In this document: piece after piece, positions 51,312 to 59,701 of the stretch
How the letters are laid out: the number at the start of each line of letters is the position of its first letter
Position numbering within the stretch: the first letter of the stretch is position 1
The notes under the pieces: generated by a model
Told to the model about the DNA's origin: nothing
The model's database searches: none
The model's input: the letters and a program-made list of their open reading frames with translations, nothing else
Translations under genes and position numbers: made by a program
DNA from: Lysobacter sp.
GTDB lineage: Bacteria; Pseudomonadota; Gammaproteobacteria; Xanthomonadales; Xanthomonadaceae
Length of the DNA stretch: 64,000 nt
NCBI GenBank assembly: GCA_019634715.1
Contig: JAHCAU010000008.1
Location: forward strand, 62,001-126,000
Direction of reading: 5' to 3'

Positions 51312-52757
51312 CGTGCCCAGGAACGGGACGACGGTATTGCGGAACAGGGCCACCAAGGGCATCGAGATGTTCAGGCTGCGCGCGTTGTCGGCGTTGGCGG
51401 TGCCGGTCGGGCGGCCCGAATAGTTCACGCTCGGATTGCCGAAATGGAGGATGCCGGACTGCGTGCTGTTCGGCAGGCGGTAGGCCATGATCGTGTAGAA
51501 GCCGACGCTGCTGGCTTCGCGATAGCCGTAGGAGTAGGCGTGCGTGCCGCTGTCGCCGCCGCTGTCTTCGGTGTTGTGCTGCTGGCCCATGTTGTGGCCG
51601 AGCTCGTGGGCGAAGGTTTCGTCGCGGCAGTAGTAATTGCGGCCATCGGTTTCGTCGTCGTCGTTGCCGTCGCTGATGACGGAGTAGCCGAAGGGCGCAT
51701 CGGTATTGTCGATGGTGAAACCGCCACCGCCGAGCAGCCAGGCGATGCCGCAGCCCTGGTGCTGCGGCGCCTGGAACGGACGGACGAGCGACACGAGATC
51801 GCCGCCGTACTGGTCGCGGGCGGTGCGCAACGGCACCAGTTCGGCCGGAACCGTCGCCGGCGAGCAGGTCGGGTTGCAGGTCTGGCCCGTCAGGGCGTAC
51901 AGCGCGGTCTGGTTGCTGTTGGCGTCGGTGTAGTTGACCTGCAGGGTATGCACCAGGCGGATGCGGCCGGTGACCTGGCTGTTCTGGTATGCCGAATTGG
52001 TCAACGCCGTCAGATAGGTCAGTCGCGTGACGACAGCAGGGACCCCGCCGTACCTCGTGACCAGCCCATTGGTATAACCCACCACCACGTCGACCGTTTC
52101 GGCGGGGCCGGCCTTGTCGCCGGCGGCCGTCGTCACCGATTTGGTGCGCTTGCCGGCCAGCGTGGCCTGCACCGTCTTCGGCGGGACCAGCATGCCGGTG
52201 TCGTCTTCGTCGCCGAGCAGGTTGCCGTCGAGCAGCTTGCCGGGGTCGGTCTCGACCAGCCAGGCGCGGCCGCCGGACATGGTCAGGCGCAGGGCTTCGG
52301 TGTTGGGCTGGGCGATGCGGCCGAACACGGCCTTCTCGCCGAAGGTGATGACCGCGTCCATGCCGTCGAGCGTGCTGCCGATCCAGGTCCAGTTGCCGTC
52401 GAGGCTTTCTTCATGGCGCTGGTAGGCCACGCGCAGCGTCTGACCGGAGGGGGTCGGCAGTTCGATGATGCCGCCCGGGCGCGCGGCCTTCAGGGCATGC
52501 GCTTCGCTGAGCTGCACGGCGTGGTAGGTATGCGCCTTGCGACGGACCGGCTGCTGCAGGCGCTCGAAGGCGAGCAGCGTGCCGCGGTCGGGCATGGAGG
52601 CGAAGGAGGTGATGCGCCTGGCCTCGGCCGACAGCGTGGACGGCGGCAGGGCGGGCGACTTCGCGGCGACCTGGACGGCGTCCTGGACGCCGCCCGTTTC
52701 GGACGTGCAACCGCCGACGACCAGCGCCGCGGTGAGGGTAAGGGCAAGCTTGCGCAT
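50427..52757 (-). CDS. Reprolysin-like zinc metalloprotease lipoprotein with FG-GAP tail
   Basis: A 776-residue protein. The N-terminus is a lipoprotein-like signal with Cys17 in LVVGGC. A propeptide-like region leads to a metzincin domain with HELGHNMGQQH (His384, Glu385, His388, His394) and a Met-turn at TIMAY (Met424), as in reprolysin-like (M12B-type) peptidases. Several cysteines (294-377) may form disulfides. Residues 483-776 are an FG-GAP/VCBS tail identical, except at three positions, to that of the BNR protein at 24507-28172. It is probably exported to the periplasm or surface and cleaves proteins there. The ATG at 52757 starts the signal peptide. Confidence 0.9.
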   Translation of the reverse strand: MRKLALTLTAALVVGGCTSETGGVQDAVQVAAKSPALPPSTLSAEARRITSFASMPDRGTLLAFERLQQPVRRKAHTYHAVQLSEAHALKAARPGGIIELPTPSGQTLRVAYQRHEESLDGNWTWIGSTLDGMDAVITFGEKAVFGRIAQPNTEALRLTMSGGRAWLVETDPGKLLDGNLLGDEDDTGMLVPPKTVQATLAGKRTKSVTTAAGDKAGPAETVDVVVGYTNGLVTRYGGVPAVVTRLTYLTALTNSAYQNSQVTGRIRLVHTLQVNYTDANSNQTALYALTGQTCNPTCSPATVPAELVPLRTARDQYGGDLVSLVRPFQAPQHQGCGIAWLLGGGGFTIDNTDAPFGYSVISDGNDDDETDGRNYYCRDETFAHELGHNMGQQHNTEDSGGDSGTHAYSYGYREASSVGFYTIMAYRLPNSTQSGILHFGNPSVNYSGRPTGTANADNARSLNISMPLVALFRNTVVPFLGTVNNDLNGNGTSDLLWFNTTTNQFAYWLMNNTTLVSSGAFTVPANFRIVATPDLDGDGRTDLIWRDTNSNSYYYWRSRGDGQFDTGLIANVGPGWLVDRTADLNGDGRHDIIWRNSSVAGQYALWFMNGVSTVGQTRVFSVPTAFAIAATGDLDGDGRADILWDNASAGQLYAWRSRNDDGATWDYLTLGGYGAGWQVVETGDINADGRSDIVWQNTGSGLFAHWIMNGATTVSSAAVSIGTTARVVAVGDFNADGRYDVVTRVGAVFSLRRSQGTTYEAPASMPGAGVEWEVLR

Positions 52758-53010
52758 ACAGGTATGGTCTCGACGACAGGCCCCTTTGGAGGGGCGTGGG
52801 GGGCTAGCATACGCCCAAGCGAAGGCCGGCCGCACCATTCCGATGTGAAGCGGCATGCCGGCGTGGGAGGGAGCGCTCATCCCGAATTCAACGGGGGTCA
52901 CACTCCAGTCTGTTCATGGGCTGGCTTCCCGATTCTAGCCCGACGGATTCGTCCGGCTCCAGCGCGGATTGCCGAACCGGTCATGCTTCTTCGGGTGGGG
53001 CGGGCGCGGT

Positions 53011-54591
53011 TCAGGACGTCCGCATCAGGTCCGCTGCGCGTTCCGCGATCATGATGGTCGGGGCGTTGGTGTTGCCACCGATCAGGGTGGGCATGACCGA
53101 GGCGTCGACCACGCGCAGGCCTTCGACGCCGTTGACGCGGAGGGCGGGGTCGACGACCGCGCCTGCATCGCTGCCCATGCGGCAGGTGCCGCTGGGGTGA
53201 TAGACGCTTTCCGCCTTGGCGCGGATGAAGTCGACGAGCTCGGCATCGGACAGGTCGTTGCGGGCCGGGAACAGCGGCGCGCCGCGATAGGGCGCGAACG
53301 CGGGCTGGCCGAGGATCTCGCGCGAGGTCTTCGCGCATTCCAGCATCATCCGCAGGTCGAAGCCGTCCTCGTCGCCGAGGTAGTTGGCCTCGATCCTGGG
53401 CTTGTCGCCGGCGCGGTCGCTGACCAGGGACAGTCGGCCGCGGCTGCGCGGGCGCAGGAAACAGGCGTGCAGGGTGTAGCCGTCGCCGGGCAGGCGGTTG
53501 CGGCCGTGGTCGTCCAGCATGGCCGGGACGAAGTGGAACTGCATGTCGGGTCGGGCATCCGGGGCCAGCGCCGAGCGCACGAAGCCGCCGGCTTCGGCGA
53601 TGTTGCTGCTGCCCGGGCCGCGCCTGCCTCGCAGGTAGTAGTCGAAGCCCACCCGAAGGTCGCTGATGCGGTCGTAGGTGATCCGCTGCGTCGATTTGAA
53701 CAGGGTGCAGATGTCGAGGTGGTCCTGCAGGTTGGCGCCGACTCCGGGCGCGTCCTGCACCACCGGGATGCCCAGGCGCAGCAGGGCGTCGGCGGGGCCG
53801 ATGCCCGACAGCATCAGCAATTGCGGCGAATTGATCGCACCACCGCATAGCAGCACCTCGCGCGCGGCCGGCTGGTGGAAGCCCTGGCCGCCCATGGCAT
53901 AGGTGACGCCGCTGGCGCGGCGGCCGTCGAAGGTGATGCGGCTGACCTGGGCGCCGGTGTGGACGGTGAGGTTGGGGCGTTCGCGGGCGGGGCGCAGGTA
54001 GGCCACGGCCGAGGAGCAGCGGGCGCCATCGCGCTGGGTGACCTGGTAGAAGCCCACGCCTTCCTGCGCCGGGCCGTTGAAGTCGGGATTGCGCGGCAGG
54101 CCGGCCTGCACTGCAGCGTCGATGAAGACCTGCGACAGCGGATTGGTATGGCGCAGGTCCGAGACCGACAGCGGGCCGTCACCGCCGTGCAGGGCGTCGG
54201 CGCCGCGGCTGTTGCCTTCGGCCTTGCGGAAGTAGGGCAGGACGTTGTCCCAGTGCCATCCGGTGGCGCCCAGCGCGGCCCAGTCGTCGTAGTCGGCGGG
54301 CACGCCGCGGATGTAGCACATGGCGTTGATCGAACTGGAGCCGCCGAGCACCTTGCCGCGCGGCCACCACAGGGTCCGGTGCTGGAGGTGTGGCTCGGCG
54401 GCGGTGTTGTAGTCCCAGTTCACGCCCTTGCGGTTGACCAGCTTGGACAGGCCGGCCGGCATGTGGATGAAGGGGTGCCAGTCGCGCGGTCCGGCTTCGA
54501 GCAGGAGGACCTTGACCGCGGGGTCTTCGCTCAGGCGGTTGGCGAGTACGCAACCCGCCGAGCCGGCGCCAATGATGATGTAGTCGAACAC
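53011..54591 (-). CDS. GMC-family FAD oxidoreductase (choline/alcohol dehydrogenase-like)
   Basis: A 526-residue flavoprotein. The FAD dinucleotide motif [19 protein letters not shown] opens the protein, the GMC signature is [17 protein letters not shown], and the active-site region [11 protein letters not shown] lies near the C-terminus. GMC enzymes oxidise primary alcohols, with choline dehydrogenase as the best-known relative; the substrate is not settled. No betaine-aldehyde dehydrogenase is adjacent, so choline is not supported by context. The GTG at 54591 starts directly before the FAD strand; an upstream ATG would add an unusual cysteine-containing tail. Confidence 0.9.
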   Translation of the reverse strand: MFDYIIIGAGSAGCVLANRLSEDPAVKVLLLEAGPRDWHPFIHMPAGLSKLVNRKGVNWDYNTAAEPHLQHRTLWWPRGKVLGGSSSINAMCYIRGVPADYDDWAALGATGWHWDNVLPYFRKAEGNSRGADALHGGDGPLSVSDLRHTNPLSQVFIDAAVQAGLPRNPDFNGPAQEGVGFYQVTQRDGARCSSAVAYLRPARERPNLTVHTGAQVSRITFDGRRASGVTYAMGGQGFHQPAAREVLLCGGAINSPQLLMLSGIGPADALLRLGIPVVQDAPGVGANLQDHLDICTLFKSTQRITYDRISDLRVGFDYYLRGRRGPGSSNIAEAGGFVRSALAPDARPDMQFHFVPAMLDDHGRNRLPGDGYTLHACFLRPRSRGRLSLVSDRAGDKPRIEANYLGDEDGFDLRMMLECAKTSREILGQPAFAPYRGAPLFPARNDLSDAELVDFIRAKAESVYHPSGTCRMGSDAGAVVDPALRVNGVEGLRVVDASVMPTLIGGNTNAPTIMIAERAADLMRTS

Positions 54592-54749
54592 GCGCGCACC
54601 CGGAAAAGACGGCTGCCCGACACTATGCCCGCAGCCTAGAGCAAACACTCGGCGCCCGGCGGCATGCTTGCGTCGCGGGCCGGTGGCGGGGGCAGGGCCG
54701 ATCGGCTACCGTGCGCGCTGTGCATGCACCCGAGCCCACGGAACGTCCG

Positions 54750-56069
54750 ATGACCGACTCCACCGACGCCGGGCGTCGCGTCCATGACGGCGAGTGGACC
54801 GCCGTCGCCTGGTCCTTCCTCTATTTCTTCTGCGTGCTGTCGGCCTATTACGTGATCCGGCCCGTGCGCGACCAGTTGTCGGCAGCGGTCGGTTCCACGC
54901 AGTTGCCCTGGTTCTATGGTGCGGTGTTCGTGGCCACGCTCGCGCTCACGCCGGTGTTCGCCTGGCTGGTGGGCCGCTATCCGCGCCGGGTGGTGGTGCC
55001 GGTGGTCTACCTGTTCTTCATCGGCTGTCTGGTCGCCTTCATCCCGCTGTTCACCCATGAGGGACTGCTGTCGCCGCGCGCGCTGGGCATCGTCTTCTTC
55101 GTGTGGATCAGCGTGTTCAACCTGTTCGTGGTGTCGGTGTTCTGGAGTTTCATGGCCGACATCTGGAGCGACGCGCAGGCGCGGCGGCTGTTCCCGGCGA
55201 TCGCGGTCGGCGGTTCGGTCGGTTCGCTGGTCGGCCCGGCCATGGCATTGACGCTGGTCGACGTGATCGGCGTGGCGCCGCTGCTGGTGGTCTCGGCGGG
55301 CCTGCTCGGCGTCGCGATCCTGTGCGCGATGGTGCTCGGGCGCTGGGCGGCGGCGCATGGCCAGCGCCGGCACGAACCGGGCCATGCGGCGGCGGTCGGC
55401 GGCGGCATGTTCGACGGCCTGCGGCAGATCTTCGCCAATCCGGTGATGCGCACGATGGCGGTGCTGATGCTGCTGGGCGACTGCATCGGCACGGTGAACT
55501 ACGCGCTCGTCGTCGACTATTCGAAGGCGACCTTCACCGACGCGGTGTCGCGTACCCAGTTCGCCGCCACGCTCGATCTCGCCACCAATCTCCTCGCGAT
55601 CACGGTGCAGGTCTTCCTCGCACGGCCGCTGCTGGTCCGTTTCGGGGCGGCGCCCGCCATCGCGCTGCATGCCGGCGTGACCATGCTGGTGATGCTGCTG
55701 GTGATCGTGGCCGCCGATCCGCATGCGCTGGTCATCGGGCCGCTGCCGTGGGTGGCGCTGGCGCTGGTGGTCAGCCGCGGCTTCGCCTATGGCGCGCTGG
55801 GGCCGGCGCGCGAAAGCCTGTTCGCGCAGGTGCCGCGCAGCCTGCGCTACAAGGGCAAGAACGCGGTCGACACCGCCGTGTGGCGATTCGGCGACATGGG
55901 CGTGGCCCTCGCCATGAACGGCCTGCGCACGCTCGGCGTGGCCTCGCTGGGCTTCGCCGGATTGAACATCCTCGCCGCCGGCGCCTCCGGCCTGCTCGGC
56001 TGGCGCCTGGCGAAGCGGGTGGAGCGCGGCGTCGATCCCGGCACCGCGGCGCGCACCCAGCCCGGCTGA
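54750..56069 (+). CDS. Npt1/Npt2-like MFS membrane transporter
   Basis: A 439-residue protein with about 12 membrane helices. The N-terminal signature FCVLSAYYVIRPVRDQLS and the stretch SVFNLFVVSVFWSFMADIW are typical of bacterial proteins related to the Npt1/Npt2 ATP/ADP exchangers. In free-living bacteria this branch is not shown to carry nucleotides, so the substrate is unknown. The ATG at 54750 (MTDSTDAG) is chosen. A MITE-like element begins shortly after the stop. Confidence 0.82.
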   Translation: MTDSTDAGRRVHDGEWTAVAWSFLYFFCVLSAYYVIRPVRDQLSAAVGSTQLPWFYGAVFVATLALTPVFAWLVGRYPRRVVVPVVYLFFIGCLVAFIPLFTHEGLLSPRALGIVFFVWISVFNLFVVSVFWSFMADIWSDAQARRLFPAIAVGGSVGSLVGPAMALTLVDVIGVAPLLVVSAGLLGVAILCAMVLGRWAAAHGQRRHEPGHAAAVGGGMFDGLRQIFANPVMRTMAVLMLLGDCIGTVNYALVVDYSKATFTDAVSRTQFAATLDLATNLLAITVQVFLARPLLVRFGAAPAIALHAGVTMLVMLLVIVAADPHALVIGPLPWVALALVVSRGFAYGALGPARESLFAQVPRSLRYKGKNAVDTAVWRFGDMGVALAMNGLRTLGVASLGFAGLNILAAGASGLLGWRLAKRVERGVDPGTAARTQPG

Positions 56070-56087
56070 TATTCGACGCCGGGCTTC

Positions 56088-56542
56088 AGCCTGAGGTATC
56101 CCCACATTTTTTCTCGACAGATCATCGGGCTAGGTCGGCGAACCCCTCTCTGTCATCCGAAACGAAAGCGAAGGACCTGCTCATTGCTTCTCCAGAGCAG
56201 GCGGAAAGGCTTTCCACCCGGCCTTTGTTTCGCTCGCTGTCGCGAGCGAGTTACTTTTCTTTGCTTGTGCAAAAAAAAGTAACCAAAAGAAAGCACACCC
56301 CGTCGGTTGCGCCCGGCACCGCGCGCCGGGTCCACGGGCTTCACGGGGTTTTTCGACAAGACGTCCATGTCTTGTCGAGAAACACGCGGCGTCCTGCCGC
56401 GCGCCCTGCGGGCCTGATCCGCGAATCCCCTCGCAACCAGGGGCCCCGGTAGATCAAGATCAAAACCAGCGCTGGCTGACGGATGGTGGGGAGCGCGGAT
56501 ATCCCGAGATTTCTTCCGGAAAAAGTGGGGATACCTCAGGCT
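56088..56542. mobile_element. MITE-like intergenic repeat element bounded by 18-bp inverted repeats
   Basis: AGCCTGAGGTATCCCCAC at 56088-56105 is the exact reverse complement of 56525-56542. The 455-bp interval has no gene. It contains a palindromic block around TTACTTTTCTTTGC and AAAAAAAAGTAACC (about 56251-56285), a motif seen in intergenic repeats of Lysobacteraceae, and an inverted pair TTTCGACAAGAC / GTCTTGTCGAGAA. A 10-bp direct repeat GGCTTCAGCC (56082-56091 and 56539-56548) overlaps both ends. The right end abuts the stop codon of the FKBP gene. There is no transposase, so mobility would be non-autonomous. Confidence 0.55.
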
Positions 56543-57352
56543 TCAGCCGCCCGCGCCGTGGACGTGCGGATCGGCGAGCTTCGGCGCGACCGGGTCCGGC
56601 GCGGCACCGGGTTTGCCCGCGATCTCCAGCAGCTCCACTTCGAACACCAGCAGCGCGTTGGGCTCGATGTTGTCGCCCGCGCCGCGTTCGCCGTGGGCCA
56701 GCGCCGGCGGGATCCAGAACCTGTACCTGGCGCCGATCGGCATCAGCTGCACGGCTTCGGCCCAGCCCGCGAACACGCGGTTGAGCGCGATGCTGGCCGC
56801 GTGGTGCGAGGCGTAGGTGCTTTCGAGCGTCGCGCCGGCGAGCGTGGTGCTGGCGTAATGCACGCGCACGGTGTCGGCCTTGCCGGGTTTCGCGCCCTTG
56901 CCTTCGCGCAGCACCTGGTACTGCAGGCCGCTGGCGGTGGTCTTCACGCCGTCGGCCTGCGCATTCTTCTTCAGGAATGCCTCGGCCTCGCCGAGATTCT
57001 TCCGCGCCAGTTCGCGCATCGCCAGTTCCTGCTGCTTGCGCAGGATCTCGCCGAACTGCTCGCGCACCGCGTTCGCCTGGGCGTCGTCCAGCGCGGGTTC
57101 GTGGCCGCCGTGCACGGCGCGGATCGCGGCGATGGCGACCTCCAGGTCCACCTCGTCCTTCACCGGCGCCAGGGTCTTCGCCATGTCCAGGCCGACCATG
57201 TAGCTGATGCGCGCGCGATCGGTGTCGAGCGAAGGCGCGGTGACGCTCTTGCTGCCGCGATCAGCATCGCCTTGCGCGTCGCGGGCGCAGCCGTTGCCAA
57301 GGAAGAGGGTGAGCAGGGCGAGGGACAGCGTGGCGTGGCGGGGTGCGTGCAT
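56543..57352 (-). CDS. FKBP-type peptidyl-prolyl isomerase lipoprotein
   Basis: A 269-residue protein with a lipoprotein-like signal (LFLGNGC, Cys22). An N-terminal helical dimerisation domain (about 45-130, DRARISYMVGLDMAKTL and FGEILRKQQELAM) precedes an FKBP domain (about 140-248). That is the FkpA/Mip layout of periplasmic folding helpers. In the active site the usual Asp and Phe-rich positions are changed in places (VHYASTTLAGATLESTY), so activity may be altered. It is 32 bases downstream of the multicopper oxidase gene on the same strand. Its last codon touches the MITE-like element. Confidence 0.87.
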   Translation of the reverse strand: MHAPRHATLSLALLTLFLGNGCARDAQGDADRGSKSVTAPSLDTDRARISYMVGLDMAKTLAPVKDEVDLEVAIAAIRAVHGGHEPALDDAQANAVREQFGEILRKQQELAMRELARKNLGEAEAFLKKNAQADGVKTTASGLQYQVLREGKGAKPGKADTVRVHYASTTLAGATLESTYASHHAASIALNRVFAGWAEAVQLMPIGARYRFWIPPALAHGERGAGDNIEPNALLVFEVELLEIAGKPGAAPDPVAPKLADPHVHGAGG

Positions 57353-57384
57353 GGCGGTTCCTTGGCGGAATGACACCGGCGCCG

Positions 57385-59040
57385 TCAGTCCACGACCGCG
57401 AAGGTGAGCATCATGCCCATGTCTTCGTGCTCGAGGTTGTGACAGTGCAGCATGTAGCGCTGCGCGCCGGAGAAGGGTTGCGAGAAGTCGATGGCGACGC
57501 GGACGATTTCGCCGGGCCAGACCAGGACGGTGTCGTTGAAGCCCAGATCCTGCGGACCCAGCCCGCCGTCGACGACCTGGCGCGCGCGGATGTCGGGCGG
57601 GCTGATGCTGCGCGAGACCACGCGGAACTGCACGCCGTGGATGTGGATCGGGTGCGGCATGCTGGTCATGTTGTTGCGGATGTCCCAGACCTCGCGGCTG
57701 CCGCGCTTCACCTCGAACGCGGGGTGGTGGCCGTGGCTGCGGAAGTTCAGGCCGTTGATCAGCCATTCGCCGTCGGCGCCCATGCTCAGGCGGATTTCGC
57801 GCGCCCGCCAGCCGGCGGTGTCGGGCGGCGGCGGCAGCGATGACAGCGTGTCGGGCACGTGCACGGGCGGCACGGCGATGCCTTCGGCCTGGGCGCTTTC
57901 GATCTGGGCGCTTTCGACGTGGAACGCCATCAGGTCCAGCGCATCGCCCATCGGCACCGCGCCGGGATGGTCGGCCATGAGGTCCGGCGCCAGCGGCCCG
58001 GATTCGTCCTCGTTCTCCATCGCGACGTAGTCCAGGCTGCGCAGCAGCACGCGTCCGCCCGCGGGCACCGCGCCGAAATCGACCAGCACGTCGGCGCGCT
58101 GCGCGGGCGCGAGGAACAGGTCGTCGACGATGCGCGGCTGGTCGAGCAGGCCGCCGTCGGTGCCGATCAGCCGCACCGGCAGCGGCGCGCCCTCGTGCAG
58201 GAAAGCCGGGCGCAGCACGCGTGCGTTCGCGACATTGATCATGCGGAAGCGATACAGCCCCGGGACCACGGTCATCGTCGGCTCGGGCGACCAGTTGGCG
58301 AGCACGCGGTTGCCGATCCAGTCGTCGGCCTCGTCGCGGTAGACGATCGCGTTGTGCGCGTCGACCTGCTTGTCGGCGAGCATCAGCGGCAGGTCGCGTT
58401 CGCCCCAGCGCAGGCCCAGTTGCTCGCGCAGCGCGCGTTCCTCGTCGTCCTCGACCAGCAGCAGCCCGGCCAGGCCCATCTGCAGCTGGCGACCGGTCCG
58501 GTGGTGCGGATGCGCGTGGTACCAGTACAGCCCGGCGCGGTTGCGCACCTCGAACCGGTACCGGCGTTCGCCGTTGGCGGGCACCGGGTGCAGGCCGCTG
58601 CCGTCGTTGGCCTCGTCCACCTGCAGGCCGTGCCAGTGAATGGTGGTGTCCTCGGCCAGCGCGTTGTGCAGGGTGATGTCGAGCGTGTCGCCGCGGGCGA
58701 CGTGCAGGGTCGGGTTGAGGCAGGACCGGCCGCCTTCGCAGCCCTGGTAGACCCACAGCGTGGTCGGCTTGCCGGGGAAGACCTCGACCTCCGCCGCGAC
58801 GGCCTGCAGCCGTGCCGGGCCGGACGGGCGCAGGTCCGCGAGCAGGCCGGTGCGCTCGCCGGGGATGCGCATCGTGGCCGGTGCGGTCGCGCCCGTCGAT
58901 GCATGGCCGTGGCCAGGCGCAGCGGTCGCGGCCGCGCGCCCGGCGTCGCGTCGCCACCACAGGCCCAGCCCCGCGCCTCCGGCACAGGCGGCGGCGATGG
59001 CGAGGACGAGCGAGCGGCGGCGTTGGTCCGGGGCGGTCAT
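57385..59040 (-). CDS. Multicopper oxidase (Tat-exported)
   Basis: A 551-residue protein. The N-terminus QRRRSLVLAIAAA looks like a twin-arginine export signal. All four copper-ligand blocks are present: HWHG, YHAHPHH, HPIHIHG and HCHNLEHEDMGMM. The last supplies the type 1 copper ligands, ending in the axial Met. It oxidises phenols, metals or Cu(I) in the periplasm with oxygen reduced to water; copper detoxification (CueO/CopA-like) is plausible, but no methionine-rich copper insert is obvious. The ATG at 59040 gives the Tat signal. Confidence 0.9.
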   Translation of the reverse strand: MTAPDQRRRSLVLAIAAACAGGAGLGLWWRRDAGRAAATAAPGHGHASTGATAPATMRIPGERTGLLADLRPSGPARLQAVAAEVEVFPGKPTTLWVYQGCEGGRSCLNPTLHVARGDTLDITLHNALAEDTTIHWHGLQVDEANDGSGLHPVPANGERRYRFEVRNRAGLYWYHAHPHHRTGRQLQMGLAGLLLVEDDEERALREQLGLRWGERDLPLMLADKQVDAHNAIVYRDEADDWIGNRVLANWSPEPTMTVVPGLYRFRMINVANARVLRPAFLHEGAPLPVRLIGTDGGLLDQPRIVDDLFLAPAQRADVLVDFGAVPAGGRVLLRSLDYVAMENEDESGPLAPDLMADHPGAVPMGDALDLMAFHVESAQIESAQAEGIAVPPVHVPDTLSSLPPPPDTAGWRAREIRLSMGADGEWLINGLNFRSHGHHPAFEVKRGSREVWDIRNNMTSMPHPIHIHGVQFRVVSRSISPPDIRARQVVDGGLGPQDLGFNDTVLVWPGEIVRVAIDFSQPFSGAQRYMLHCHNLEHEDMGMMLTFAVVD

Positions 59041-59701
59041 GTCGCGAAGGTCTTCGATGGCGCATTCCCGGGAAGCGGCAAGCGTGCCGCTTCCCGGGCG
59101 TGTCGATTGCGGCAAGGGGCAACCAGTCCATGGGATGTGGATGACAGGCGCAAGCAAGGGCGGCCGCGCCTTGCGGTATCGCGCTGTGAAAAAAAATAAA
59201 AAGGAGCATGCGATCACTTTTTGACGGCGTGCGAGATCGCTGCGGCGATGCCAGGTGCCGGGTCAGGCACGGTGTCATGCCAGCGCCGCAGGCCGCTTCC
59301 GGGCGCCTGAGTGCCGGCCGATCGCATGCTTGAGCCGGATGCGCCGGCCCGCACGTCTGGTCGCCGGCTCGCGACACGTGCTGGTGCGTCCGCCTTTCCA
59401 TCCGGCGCCTGTCCACGTCGATGTTTGCCACCCGCAGTGCATCAAGCGGGACTCAAAGATTGGTGAGAACACATAAAAAACCGTTCGAGTTCACATTTTC
59501 CGAGGTGTGGCGGCGGGCAATGTGCGGCCCGTCGAACGATCGCCGGCCGCGAAACGGTGCGTGGGTCGCTCGATCCCGGTGGCCCGTCCCGTGTTCGGAC
59601 AGGCCGTCATGGCGGAGGTCCGGGGACCTTCGCCAAGCCGTCCGTCCGCAGCGCGGAACGGTGCCGCCGGCCACTCATCTTTCTCGCAAGGGGATTCAAG
59701 C
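59041..59701. other. Intergenic region between the multicopper oxidase and the first subtilase
   Basis: About 660 bases without a convincing gene. It holds A-runs near 59187-59205 and 59475-59480, rare in this genome, which probably mark promoters for the divergent genes. The open frames here are arginine-rich shadows. Confidence 0.45.

Noticed and set aside
50136..53054. A 972-codon plus-strand open frame across the metalloprotease
   Set aside because: It is antisense to the clear reprolysin-FG-GAP gene and shares its low-complexity sequence with the antisense of the left repeat arm, as expected for a shadow.
54648..54650. Upstream ATG for the GMC oxidoreductase
   Set aside because: It would add a 19-residue tail with no family similarity. 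The GTG at 54591 starts just before the FAD-binding strand.
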